DNA from: Candidatus Caldilinea saccharophila
GTDB taxonomy: Bacteria; Chloroflexota; Anaerolineae; Caldilineales; Caldilineaceae
DNA length: 64,000 nucleotides
Reading direction: 5' to 3'
NCBI GenBank assembly: GCA_016710365.1
Contig: JADJVW010000006.1
Coordinates: 62,001 to 126,000, forward strand
The translations under genes and the position numbers were made by a program. Positions 9,690-21,882 of this stretch are shown here, one piece after another (positions within the stretch are counted from its first letter, which is position 1; each line of letters starts with the position of its first letter). The notes below the pieces were generated by a model, which made no database searches, was not told where the DNA came from, and saw only the letters and a program-made list of their open reading frames with translations.

Positions 9690-12247
9690 CTACCGGCTGA
9701 CCCACGGCAGATAGAGGCTCGGCGCGGCCGGCAGCGTGACCGTCAGGTCGTTCGAGCGGCCGACGCCGGCAAACTCTGCATCGCGCGCCAGCAGGCCAAA
9801 GCGATAATCGCCGGTCGCCAAGCCAGTGAGCGTGACGCTGGTCTGGCTGATCGGAAAGGCGTCCGCCACGCGCCAACTGACTGCGTTCGGTGCGACGATG
9901 TAGAGCCGGGCCTCCGTGGCGCTGCTATCATCCGCCGGCGTCCACGTCAGGTGAATGGCGTCGCTGCCACTGATCGCCGCGGTCAGCGTAATGCTCTCGC
10001 TGGCGGGCAGCAGCACCTGTTCCGGTGGGATATAGTTGCACCACGCGCCGACGGTCGGGGTCAGCCCCGTAAACCATGCCTGCAAGAACTCGTCCCAGCG
10101 CCCGTCGCGCACAAAAGCCAGGCTCTGCGTGACGGTGACGCCCTGGGTTGGGTCGATGGCCCAGCGTGCGGCAAAGGGCGCGCCGTCGCGATAGATGCTG
10201 GCGTGCCAGGCGACCAGCGCCGGCGTGTTGCGCGGCAGCGGCGCCAGCAGCGTGATCGCATCGCGATAATCCCAGAATTCGTCGGGCGCCAGATAGGGGC
10301 TGCCCGTCTGCACTTGCTTCTTCACCCCTTGCAGCGCGTTGCGCAGCGCGTCTGCTGCGACATAGACGCCGGCTGGATCGCCCGCGCCAAAGCTCTCCTG
10401 CAGCTTCTGCGCAAAGCTGTCAGCGCCGATCAGCTCGTCGGGCGGGCCAAGCTGCAAGTTCTGCCGGCTACATTGCGTCGTATCGACGTACTGTCCCTGC
10501 TGCACCGCGGCGGCGATGCGTTCGTTCTCGCCCGCCTGCAGCGCTCGACCCAGCGCGTCGCCCAGGTCACTGATCGCCGCGGCGATCCCGGCGATCTCGC
10601 TGGCCTTGACCGCAAAGATGGCGTTCGGGTGGCGCTCGTCGAGCGAGCCCTCGTAGCCGTTGATGATGCTGGTCGCCAGCTCTTCCGGGGTCGCCGTAGG
10701 AACGAAACGAGTTATGTATTTGTCGTAGGCAGCCACCAGCCAGGCATAGTTGGGCGAGGCGACCAGATAGCGCGCGGCCGGCGCGACTTCGTAGAGAATG
10801 TCGATGCTGCCCTGAAAGCATTGGTCGAAAAAGATCACATCGAAAGGGTCGCTGCCCTGCACGGTGGCGGCCAGCAGCGCCTGCCCCAGGCTCACCGTGC
10901 TCATGAAGCTGCCGCTGGTGAGGTCGGAAGGCGTGAATTCGTGCTCCTTGGGCAGCGGCGGCAGCTTGCCCGCCACGCCGGACGCGGCCACCTCCGCCGT
11001 CGCCCAGCTCAGCTCCGGCACGGCCGAGATGCCGTGGCCCATCAGCGCTGCACCCTCGCGCTGCGCGGGATAGCGCGTGCGCGCATACTGCAGGAACCAG
11101 GTGAGTACGGCGGTGTCGGCGGTGTCCAGCTCGTTCATGCCCCAGCGCCCCATTACCGCATCAGTCTGTGTAACCGCGCCGCCGCCAGTTCCATGATCCT
11201 GGTGTCGCCGTCACCGGCCCCATCCACCAGCAGCACGACCTGGACGTTGGGATTGAGCGCCGTGCCGCGGCGCAGGCGTTCGACAACGTAGGGGATCTCC
11301 GGCGCCAGGTCGTTGTCCGCCGGGAAGTAGGCGGCGACCAGCACGCGTTCGCCGTTTGCGGCCAACGTTGCGCCCGCGCTAAAGCTTGGTGCGCTCACCA
11401 GCGCGTCCGGCTGGTCGCCGTGTGCGGGCGTGACCGTGCGCACTGCAAAGAAGTAACTCTCTCCCGGCGTCAGTCCATCCACAAGATAGGCGCCGATATC
11501 CTTGCCGCTGGTCTGGCCGTGTGGTGTGAAGGGGCCGTTGCGCTGCGTGCTGATCGCAACCTCGTAGAAACCGCCGTCAGCGATGTAGGCAATCGGCGCC
11601 CATGCGAGACGCACCGCATTGGTGTAAAATTCCGTGGGGCGCAGATCAGTCACCGGCGCGGTCTGGGTCGCCAACCAGTCGCTGTCCAGTTGATCGGCGC
11701 AGCGCGTGGCGCTGGCACTGCGGCTGAAGAGCGCGTTGTACGCCAGACTCATCTCGGTCAGCCTTGCAGTCAGCGTACACAAGGACGGCGGGATGCGCCC
11801 GAGCAACGCGTTGTTTTCCAGGCGCAGCCGCGTGAGACCGGTCAAGTTGCCCAGAGCGGCGGGCAGTGTCCCACTTACGTGATTGGCCGGTAGGATCAAC
11901 TCAGTGACGTGGCCGCTGCTACAGCTCACTCCGTGCCAGGTGCAGGGCGCACTAGCATCAAACGCCAGCCAGTTCGTGCTGTTGAGCCAGCCGGCGCCGT
12001 TGGTGGCGGTGTAGAATTCCACCAGCGCGTCGCACTCACGCGCGGCAACCGCCGTGACCGTGCTGCAGCCGGTGACTTGGGCTTGCCGGTTTGGCTGTGG
12101 CGCGGCGCTTGCCAGCAACGCCGGCGGCTGCAGCAGGATGAGCAGCGTCAAGCATGCCAGCAAGGCGCTGCTTGTTGCCAGCGCGAGCATACGGCGCCGC
12201 GTCCATAGCGCCGGCCGCTCTACACGATTCAATTGCGTCGATGACAT
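9690..12247 (-). CDS. Clostripain-family (peptidase C11) secreted protease with LRR and FN3-like parts, one frameshift
   Basis: The ATG at 12247 follows a GGAGGAG site; an upstream in-frame ATG at 12277 is also possible. A membrane or signal segment is followed by plant-type leucine-rich repeats (LGNLTGLTRLRLENNALLG), an FN3-like domain, then the C11 peptidase core. The catalytic histidine lies in MGHGIS and the cysteine in FFDQCFQGS, typical of the caspase-like clan CD fold. A second FN3-like domain and the tail SLYLPWVSR end the protein. One frame break near 11175, inside the peptidase domain, splits it into two open frames. Clostripains cut after arginine; the function here is presumably extracellular proteolysis. 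Confidence 0.82.
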
Positions 12248-12355
12248 GGGTTGTTTCTCCTCCGTCAATTCAGGCATTTCTCTGTCTCCATTGTACGCAC
12301 TTTTTTGCGTTGTGGATGGCTGTTGCTGGAAGGAATTGCGTCAAAAACGCGTCAG

Positions 12356-14770
12356 ATGAATAGAAGCACGCCGGATTTATCCAGCATAACGGTGCGCACG
12401 GTTGCAGTTGAGCGGCTCGCCGACTCTGCATTCTTGACGCAGTTGGTCGATGAGGCGCTGCGCACCTATCAGAACACGCTCGCCCTGTCACGCTCGGCGC
12501 TGGCTAATTCCGTGCTGGTCACGCCGGTGCTCGTCAAAGACGACGCGTCGCCCACGGTGGAAGAGCGCGGGCATGGGTTGCGCCTCGTGCTGCAGTGGGC
12601 GGTCAATCAGCTTGCGCCCGCGCCGCCGGCTTTCCCGCTCGGCGTCTTCCGCCCGCTGGACGACCCCACCTGGCGCGACCCGCTGTGGTGGCGTTACAAC
12701 ATTCTGCGTCACCGCTATCTGGAACCGTTGCACCCGGATGACTTTGTCGGCGGCGGCCGTTTCACCGAGACGCTGCTGGCGCTGACCGGCATCAGCAGCG
12801 CCGACGCCTTCTTTGACGAGCGCAATCGCGCGATCCACGAAGTCGCCGAGTGGCTGCGCCGGCAACTGCTGGACGACGCTTACAGCGGTGAGCTGCAACA
12901 ACTTGCTATCCAGGAGGCGCTGGCACCGGTAAAAAGGCACTCCCAGGCCGGCCAGTTGTTGGCGATGGCCGCCATCTTCGACGATGTTTTCGCACGCGAG
13001 CAGTTGCTTGAACTGGCCCGGCGCAAGGACATCGACCGCGCCGAACAAGTGCTGGATGACGTGATCGCCGGGCGTTTTCTCCTCACCGACGATGGCGGCG
13101 CCAACCTCTGGCTCTCGCCGGTGCTACGCGCCTATCTCTACGCCCGCCAACCCACTGGCGAGATGCAGCGTCGCCATCGGTTGATCGCGGCCCGCAACGA
13201 GGCGGAAGGACGTCTGCTGCCCGCAGTGCGCCACCATCAGCGCGGCGGAGATGATGGCAGCGCGGCGCGGTTGCTGCTGCCAGCCGCCGCCACCCTGTTC
13301 CGGGAAATTCAGCCGGCCGTGCTGATTGACCTGCTGCAAGCTTTCAACCTGCGTCAGCTTGAGAACGGTGAGCGCTATGCTATTGCGCTGCTCCTGAGCG
13401 ATCTCCTGCACCGCACCGGCAAGCCGGAGGAGGCGTTGGCCGCGTGCCGGCAGGCGCTGCCAGCCGCCAGGACGGCGGAGGAGCAGGCGCGCGTCTACCG
13501 GCGCATCGGTAAGCTGTACGAAAGCCGCAACCAGCAGCACGCCCTCCGTTACTACCAACAAGCCATCGAGCGTTTTGCGCCGGATGCACCGGAGCTGGCC
13601 GAAGCGCTCAAAGATCGCGGCTGGCTCTATTTTCTGCGCCAGGAATGGCAAGACGCAGAGGCGGATCTGCTGCGTGCGCTGGATGTAATGACCGCCGATG
13701 CTCGCGCCCTGCAAGGCGCCATCTACGACGCAATGGCGAATCTCTACCGCAAGACCGAGGAGCCTGCCCGCGCAGTGCGCTATGCCGAGCTTGCCCTCGC
13801 CCTGCGTGAGGAAGAGGGCGATCTGCTGGGCGTCGCCAAGTCTCACGGCAACCTGGGGCTGCTCTACCGCTCAGTTGGCGACTATGCGCACGCGATCGCC
13901 GCATACACCGAAGCCATGTCCACCTATGCGCGCATCGGCAACCAGGAACTGGTCGCAGTGGCGCTGCTCAACATCGGGGCCGCCTTTTTTCTGAGCGGTG
14001 ATGTTGAAGAAGCGGTGCGGCGCTATCGGGCGTCGCTGGCGATCAGCCAGATGCTCGGTCTGGCGCTGCTCGAGATCAAGGTGCAATACAATCTGGCGGA
14101 AGCATATGCTGCGCTGGGCCGGCCGGCAGTGGCAAGCGAGCACTGGCAGCTAGGCTACTCGCTTTGCCATCAGCACGCCTTTGACGACCAGGCGCAGGAT
14201 TTCATCGAACTGGGCGCCGCGCTTGCTTTGCCGTTGCTGCCATCCCAGCCTATGCAAGCAGCCAGCGCCGCACCACCGGAGGCGCTCGACCCTGAGGCGG
14301 CAACTGTGCTGGAGCTGGCGCAGCGCGAACACAAGATCACGGCGCAGCGGCTCATTGAGGTGCTCCACGTCAGCCGTGCCACCGCCACGCGGCGTCTGAG
14401 CGCGCTGGTAGAGCAAGGTTATCTGCGCATGGAGGGGAAAGGGCGCGGGGTGCACTACCGGCTGGCCAGTGAATACGCGGCCGAGCCGCCAGGGTTGATC
14501 GACGCCGCCACAAGGATAGAAGAACTCGAAGCACGCGTACGTCAGTTGGCGCCAACGCTGCACGCACAGTTTGGGGCGCGCGCGATCGGGGTTATCTTGT
14601 CGCCGGCGCCTCCCTCTGGGCTGGTGCGCCTTGTCGCGCGTTTCGAGACCACGCCTGATCTGGAGCATTTTTTTGCGCTTGAGCAGGAGCTTGGCGACGC
14701 ACTTCGGTTTGAAATTGATCTCGTGCCGGAAAGCGCGCTAGACAGACAATCCTCTGTGCGTTGGCTGTAG
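12356..14770 (+). CDS. TPR-repeat regulator with C-terminal winged helix
   Basis: From the ATG at 12356 the protein has 804 residues. An N-terminal helical region is followed by a long array of tetratricopeptide repeats (for example SHGNLGLLYRSVGDYAHAI). A helix-turn-helix follows at about residues 655-700 (ITAQRLIEVLHVSRATATRR), with a wing ending in GRGVHYRL. No Walker motif is visible, so it resembles the sensor half of MalT/AfsR-like regulators without the ATPase. It is divergent from the C11 peptidase gene and convergent with the ABC transporter genes, with only 9 bases between the two stop codons. Confidence 0.65.
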   Translation: MNRSTPDLSSITVRTVAVERLADSAFLTQLVDEALRTYQNTLALSRSALANSVLVTPVLVKDDASPTVEERGHGLRLVLQWAVNQLAPAPPAFPLGVFRPLDDPTWRDPLWWRYNILRHRYLEPLHPDDFVGGGRFTETLLALTGISSADAFFDERNRAIHEVAEWLRRQLLDDAYSGELQQLAIQEALAPVKRHSQAGQLLAMAAIFDDVFAREQLLELARRKDIDRAEQVLDDVIAGRFLLTDDGGANLWLSPVLRAYLYARQPTGEMQRRHRLIAARNEAEGRLLPAVRHHQRGGDDGSAARLLLPAAATLFREIQPAVLIDLLQAFNLRQLENGERYAIALLLSDLLHRTGKPEEALAACRQALPAARTAEEQARVYRRIGKLYESRNQQHALRYYQQAIERFAPDAPELAEALKDRGWLYFLRQEWQDAEADLLRALDVMTADARALQGAIYDAMANLYRKTEEPARAVRYAELALALREEEGDLLGVAKSHGNLGLLYRSVGDYAHAIAAYTEAMSTYARIGNQELVAVALLNIGAAFFLSGDVEEAVRRYRASLAISQMLGLALLEIKVQYNLAEAYAALGRPAVASEHWQLGYSLCHQHAFDDQAQDFIELGAALALPLLPSQPMQAASAAPPEALDPEAATVLELAQREHKITAQRLIEVLHVSRATATRRLSALVEQGYLRMEGKGRGVHYRLASEYAAEPPGLIDAATRIEELEARVRQLAPTLHAQFGARAIGVILSPAPPSGLVRLVARFETTPDLEHFFALEQELGDALRFEIDLVPESALDRQSSVRWL

Positions 14771-14779
14771 CGGTGGAAC

Positions 14780-15640
14780 TCACCCCTTGACCGCACCGGC
14801 CGTCAACCCGCGGATCACGTAGCGTTGGGTGATGATCGCCAGCACGAGCACCGGCAGCGTGATCACCACGGCCGCGGCCATCAGCCCGCCCCAATCGATC
14901 TGCGCGTAGGAGATAAAATTGTAGATCGCCACCGGCACCGTGCGTGTGCGATTCGACGCCAGCACGATGGAAAACATGAAGTTGTTCCACGAGAAGACAA
15001 ACGAGAGGATCGACGCGGTCACGATGCCGGGGCCGCTCAAGGGCAGCACGACGGTGACAAAGGTGCGCAGCGCACTGGCGCCGTCCATCACCGCGGCTTC
15101 GGTCAACTCGCGCGGGATGCTCTCAAAGAAGGGCACCATCACCCACACGATGAAGGGCAGCCCGACGAGCATGTGCGCCAGGATCAGCGACGTGTACGTG
15201 TCGATCAGACCCAGGCGGCGGAAGATGATAAAGAGCGGCACCAGAAAGGTGATGCCCGGCACCATGCGCGCCATGAGGATGATAACGGCCAGCCGGTTCT
15301 GGCGATAGCGAGCGATGCTGTAGGCCGCGGGCAGGCCGATCAACAGCCCCACCAATGTGCAGCCCGCGCCGATGATCACGCTGTTTAGGATGTAGCGCAT
15401 GAAGTTCTGCGTACCGAAGACATTCTCGAAGTTACGCAGCGTGGGCTGGAAGATCAGCTCCGGCGGCAGTTTGATGATCTGCAACGGCGTCTTGAAGGCG
15501 TTGAGCACCATCCACAGAAAAGGCGTCAGCAGGAAGAAGACGACAAGCGCCAGCACCAGCGCATAGAGCAGGTTGCCAAACAAGCGGCGTGAACGGTTGC
15601 GGCGCGGGCGATGCGTCAAGCGCGTGGATTGTGTTGCCAT
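14780..15640 (-). CDS. Carbohydrate ABC transporter permease, MalG type
   Basis: This 286-residue protein has six predicted membrane segments and the EAA loop that contacts the ATPase (REL TEAAVMDGASALRTF). The N-terminal basic stretch followed by a long hydrophobic helix is typical of the CUT1 sugar permeases. It starts 3 bases after the partner permease ends, so the two form one transcription unit. It is the last gene of the cluster, and no ATP-binding subunit is encoded nearby, so it probably shares a MsmX-like ATPase encoded elsewhere. Confidence 0.9.
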   Translation of the reverse strand: MATQSTRLTHRPRRNRSRRLFGNLLYALVLALVVFFLLTPFLWMVLNAFKTPLQIIKLPPELIFQPTLRNFENVFGTQNFMRYILNSVIIGAGCTLVGLLIGLPAAYSIARYRQNRLAVIILMARMVPGITFLVPLFIIFRRLGLIDTYTSLILAHMLVGLPFIVWVMVPFFESIPRELTEAAVMDGASALRTFVTVVLPLSGPGIVTASILSFVFSWNNFMFSIVLASNRTRTVPVAIYNFISYAQIDWGGLMAAAVVITLPVLVLAIITQRYVIRGLTAGAVKG

Positions 15641-15643
15641 GCG

Positions 15644-16522
15644 TTACACCTCCAGACGGCGGCGCGAATAGGTCACCAGCAAGCTGACGCCGGTCACGAT
15701 GGTGAAGAAGATGACAAGCAGCGCCGACGCGTAGCCAAAGTTGAAGTAATAGAACGCCTGATTGTAGGTGTAGATGTTCAGCGTCTCCGAACTGAAGCCA
15801 GGCCCGCCGCCAGTCATCGCGTAGATGATGTCGAAAGTCTTGATGCAGTCGATGAAGCGCAGCAACCCCGCCACGCTGATCGTCGGCAGCAGCATGGGCA
15901 GCGTGACGCGTCGCAGCGTCTGCCAGTAGGAAGCGCCATCGACGCGGGCGGCCTCGAACGGCTCGTTGGGCAGTCCGGTCAGCCCGGCCAGCACGATCAA
16001 GGTGATCAGCGGCGTCCATTCCCAGATATCGACCAGCGCCAGCGACGGGATGACGCTGTTGGAGCCGGCGATCCACAAGGGTTCGGGCAGGCTGAGTTCG
16101 TCCAGCACAAAGTTAATGACGCCGGCCGTTGGCTCGAACATCAGCAGCCAGACCATCGCCACGGCCACCGGCGTCGCCATCATCGGCAGCAGCAGGATCG
16201 AGGTGACGAGCCGCTTGCCAGGATAGTCTTTGGCATCAAGCAGCAGCGCAATCGACACGCCCAACGCCAGTTCCAGCGCCATCGCCAGCGCCGTGAAGTA
16301 AAAGGTGTTCAGCACCGCGTTCCAGAAACGCGCATCACTCATCAGGTTGATATAGTTCTGCGGCCCGATCAAGGTGTTGGGCCGCCCTGCGGTCAGGCTC
16401 CATCCCGAAAAGGAATTCCACAGGGTGTAGCCCAGCGGAAAGATCATCATCAGCAAGATGAAGATCACAGCCGGCGCCGGGAACAACCAGCGTTGGTGGC
16501 GGTCGATGAAACGTGTGAGCAT
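15644..16522 (-). CDS. Carbohydrate ABC transporter permease, MalF type
   Basis: A CUT1 sugar permease with six membrane segments and the EAA motif FEAARVDGASYWQTLRRVTL. The ATG at 16522 is preferred: an in-frame start at 16555 would place the leader inside the perfect inverted repeat at 16547-16597. It pairs with the MalG-type gene immediately downstream and follows the binding protein gene, the usual binding protein-permease-permease order for an oligosaccharide or sugar importer. Confidence 0.9.
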   Translation of the reverse strand: MLTRFIDRHQRWLFPAPAVIFILLMMIFPLGYTLWNSFSGWSLTAGRPNTLIGPQNYINLMSDARFWNAVLNTFYFTALAMALELALGVSIALLLDAKDYPGKRLVTSILLLPMMATPVAVAMVWLLMFEPTAGVINFVLDELSLPEPLWIAGSNSVIPSLALVDIWEWTPLITLIVLAGLTGLPNEPFEAARVDGASYWQTLRRVTLPMLLPTISVAGLLRFIDCIKTFDIIYAMTGGGPGFSSETLNIYTYNQAFYYFNFGYASALLVIFFTIVTGVSLLVTYSRRRLEV

Positions 16523-16546
16523 GGGGAGCCTCGTAGAGAACCAGGT

Positions 16547-16597
16547 AATCTCCAATCTCTAATCTCAAAGGAACTTTGAGATTAGAGATTGGAGATT
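16547..16597. repeat. Perfect 24-bp inverted repeat of GAGATT-type words
   Basis: Arms at 16547-16570 and 16574-16597 are exact complements with a 3-base loop. Each arm is made of near-repeats of AATCTC / GAGATT. It lies between the solute-binding protein gene and the first permease gene, where a stable hairpin could raise the mRNA level of the binding protein relative to the permeases. Here the pyrimidine-rich arm comes first. Confidence 0.85.
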
Positions 16598-16607
16598 GAA
16601 AAATAAC

Positions 16608-17924
<1,317 letters not shown>

Positions 17925-17997
17925 GCTTCTGACCTCCTGTGAATGAAATTGTGTATTGTATGGAACCCGAGATTGGAGATTGGAGAGTAGAGGGATT

Positions 17998-18290
17998 TGG
18001 AGATGGGAAAAAAAGCTTCTTGGGGGGCCGGGGGGGGGGCCGGTAAAGGATTCCCTGGAGCCCTTTTGTTTCCCGGGAAAGAAATTTTAGAAAAGTTGTT
18101 TGGGGCTGGGGGAGGGGGAGGGAGGAGGCCTTGAAAAAAAAGGTTGGGGGGGCGCGGGGGGGGAAGGGGGAAGAGGGCAAAAAAGACCCAAAAAAAAAAA
18201 AAAAAAAAGAAACCGGCAAAAACAAAAAACTTGAAAAAAAAAACAACTTAATCCCCCTTAAAAACCACCCAGTTCACAAATGAACCTTTT
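17998..18290. other. Homopolymer-rich, probably unreliable sequence
   Basis: This stretch is dominated by runs of G and A, including about 19 consecutive A around 18190-18208 and several G runs of 7 to 10. It is unlike anything else in the window, has no codon structure and lies where a GAGATT-type repeat begins at 17970. It looks like low-quality base calling or a forced gap closure. A promoter for the transporter genes should lie nearby. Confidence 0.6.
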
Positions 18291-18322
18291 TGCAAGGACA
18301 ACGGGAGGACAACAGCCACACC

Positions 18323-18380
18323 GAGAGTTGGAGATTGGAGATTAGCATCATGCTCGCTCAATCTCCAATCTCCAACTCTC
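18323..18380. repeat. Perfect 21-bp inverted repeat of GAGATTGG-type words
   Basis: Arms at 18323-18343 and 18360-18380 are exact complements around a 16-base loop. It lies just beyond the stop codon of the LarA-like gene. The words are the same family as those at 16547-16597, but here the purine-rich arm comes first. Confidence 0.85.
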
Positions 18381-18393
18381 TAATCTCCTCATC

Positions 18394-19713
<1,320 letters not shown>

Positions 19714-19742
19714 AATTTCGGCTTACTTTCGTCAAGCATTAA

Positions 19743-19843
19743 TTTTGACGCAGAGGCGCGGAGATGCAGAGCTTCGCAGAGAAGAGCATCTGAGCCTGTT
19801 TTTCTCTGTGCACCTCTGCGTCCTTTGCGCCTCTGCGTCAAAA
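19743..19843. repeat. Inverted repeat of the GACGCAGAGGCGC type
   Basis: The outer arms at 19743-19759 and 19827-19843 are perfect 17-bp complements. The interior contains further partial copies of CAGAG / CTCTG words. It lies between the HPS-like gene and the LarA-like gene. Related elements occur at 21783-21882 and 34610-34737. Confidence 0.8.
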
Positions 19844-19852
19844 CTGGCTGGC

Positions 19853-20560
19853 TCACCCGCTCCGCCCCTCGCCCCTCGCAACTCTCCCCACCTGCGTCCG
19901 CTTGACCCGCTCCACGATGTTGCGGATGATCGGCTCGAAGTCGGGGTCGGCGGGCTTGAACTCCGTGCCGCTGATCACCAGCGGCGCGCCGAAGACCACG
20001 ATTTCCGCGCCCATCTCCAACGTCTGGATCGCCTGGTCGATGCTGAGGCCGCCGACCGCCTGCACGGGAATGGTCACCGCGGCCAGCACGCCGGGCAGGT
20101 CGTTGAGCGGGCTGAGTCCCTGGATCATGTTGCGCTCGTCAAAGCCGGTGTGGACGATGATGTAATCGACGCCCAACTCCTGGGCGCGACGGGCGCGGCC
20201 GGGCATGTCCGGGCAGAGCATGACGTCGCACATCACTTTGCCGCCATATTGCTCGGCCATCTTCACCTGCTCGATGATGCTGGCGTCGTGCGCCTGCCCC
20301 ATCACCACTACCATATTGGCGCCGGCCTGGAACATCATCTCCGCCTCCAGCCCGGCGCCGTCCATCGTCTTGAGATCGGCGACGATGGACTTGTCGGGAA
20401 ATTCGCGACGCAGCGCACGCACGCCGTGCAAGCCTTCGGCCAGGATCAGCGGCGTGCCGGCCTCCAGCCAATCCACGCCCGCGCGCACCGCGGCGCGCGC
20501 CACCTCCAACGCCTCGTCGATATTGGTCAGGTCAAGTGAAATTTGAATAATCGGTTCCAT
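19853..20560 (-). CDS. 3-hexulose-6-phosphate synthase-like (OMPDC superfamily) enzyme
   Basis: From the ATG at 20560 the protein is a (beta/alpha)8 barrel of the orotidine-phosphate decarboxylase superfamily. ISLDLTNIDEALE opens the barrel and VADLKTMDGAGLEAEM carries the Asp-x-Lys-x-x-Asp catalytic triad shared by hexulose-phosphate synthase and 3-keto-gulonate-6-phosphate decarboxylase. GTPLI and VGGL fit phosphate binding. The overall pattern is closest to hexulose-6-phosphate synthase. In this cluster it would act on a phosphorylated ketose or keto-acid. No partner isomerase (HxlB) is present. Confidence 0.75.
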   Translation of the reverse strand: MEPIIQISLDLTNIDEALEVARAAVRAGVDWLEAGTPLILAEGLHGVRALRREFPDKSIVADLKTMDGAGLEAEMMFQAGANMVVVMGQAHDASIIEQVKMAEQYGGKVMCDVMLCPDMPGRARRAQELGVDYIIVHTGFDERNMIQGLSPLNDLPGVLAAVTIPVQAVGGLSIDQAIQTLEMGAEIVVFGAPLVISGTEFKPADPDFEPIIRNIVERVKRTQVGRVARGEGRSG

Positions 20561-20708
20561 GAAGATTCTTCTGTCGTAATTGTGAATTGTGAACAATCAA
20601 TTGTGAAGTGTGAAGTTGTGCGTTGGTGGAAGCGCAGCGTTCAGCCCGCATCGACGGGATGAAAACCACCGGCTACGGCGTCGCTCCTCGCCACTCGCCC
20701 CTCGCCAC

Positions 20709-21745
20709 TCATTCGTACACCAAGACTGACTTCACATTTTCCCCAGACGCCATGGCGTGGAAACCCACTTCCCAGTCATCGAGCGGGTAGACGCCGCCGA
20801 TCATGGGGTCGAGGTTGAGCTGGCCGGTCGCCATCAGTTGCAGCACGCGCTCCCACGTGGCGTAGGTGTGGCTGAAGGAGCCTTGCAACGTGGCGGCCTT
20901 GGCCACCAGCGGGTCGAGGCTGAAGTTGAGCGGCTGCGGCCCCCACCCGATCTTGACGACAGCGCCGAGCGGCCGCACCAGGTCGAGCGCCTGTTTGAGC
21001 GCCGCACTGACGCCCGTACAATCGACCACAACATCGGCGCCAAAGCCGTCGCCGAGCGAGTGCAGCAGACCGGCGCGTCATCACGCTGTACATTGACCGT
21101 GTAGTCGGCGCCCAATTCCTCTGCCACCTCCAGCCGCTGTGCGTCAACATCCGTGCCCAGCATGAGGATCACACCGGCGCCAGAGATGCGCGCGATCTGC
21201 AGCGCCATGATGCCGATCGTGCCCACACCCTGGATCACGACCGTGTCGCCCGGCTTGATGCGACTGTTGACGGTCAACGCCTGGGTGGCGACGCACGCGG
21301 GTTCGGTCAGCGCGGCATGTTCAAAGGAGACCGCCCGCGGGATGCGATGCAGAATGCCCGGCCGCACTGCTACATATTTCGTCATGGCGCCGTCGATCAA
21401 GTTGCCGTAGCCTTTGCGGTGCGGGCACATGTGATAGGCGCCGGTCAGGCAATAGCTGCACTGGCCGCAGACAAAGGCCGCGGTCTCCACGGCCACGCGC
21501 TCGCCCACGGTCCAGCCGGCCACATTTTCGCCGACTTCGACGATCGTGCCCGCCCATTCGTGCCCCAGGATGACCGGACACTGGATCGTCCAACTCTGGT
21601 TTTCATGCCAGAGGTGGATGTCGCTGCCACAAACGCCGACCGCGCCCACCTCCACCAACACTTGATCCGGGTTGATCGAAGGTTCAGCCACTTCTCGCAC
21701 TGCTACGTTGCCGGGCTGCCGCCCATACTTCACGACTGCTTTCAT
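20709..21745 (-). CDS. Zinc-dependent medium-chain dehydrogenase (sorbitol/threonine dehydrogenase-like), one frameshift
   Basis: The N-terminal part has the catalytic zinc ligands in VCGSDIHLWH and GHEWAG and the four-cysteine structural zinc loop (CGQCSYC ... HMC). The Rossmann fold is seen at GVGTIGIMALQIA. A frame break near 21070 joins the 20834-21745 frame to the 20709-21029 frame (VVVDCTGVSAALKQALDLV), giving about 345 residues. The likely reaction is NAD(P)-dependent oxidation of a sugar alcohol or sugar. It fits the catabolic cluster between the isomerase and the HPS-like gene. Confidence 0.82.
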
Positions 21746-21782
21746 TTTCTGTTCCAGCTTTCAATCATGATAGCAATAGATC

Positions 21783-21882
21783 ATTTCGACGCAGAGGCGC
21801 AGAGAGACAGAGGTGCGCAAAGTTGAAGAGAGAAAAGATTGCTCGCTTTTTCTCCCGTCTTTCTCCGCCTCTCCGCGTCAAG
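21783..21882. repeat. Imperfect inverted repeat of the GACGCAGAGGCG type
   Basis: The left part (GACGCAGAGGCGCAGAGAG) and the right part (CTCCGCCTCTCCGCGTC) pair with a few mismatches around a spacer of about 50 bases. The right arm runs up to the stop codon of the isomerase gene at 21878. It belongs to the same family as the element at 19743-19843. Confidence 0.65.

Noticed and set aside
9669..11291. A 540-codon open frame on the plus strand
   Set aside because: It is antisense to the C11 peptidase gene, whose catalytic motifs and signal peptide are clear.
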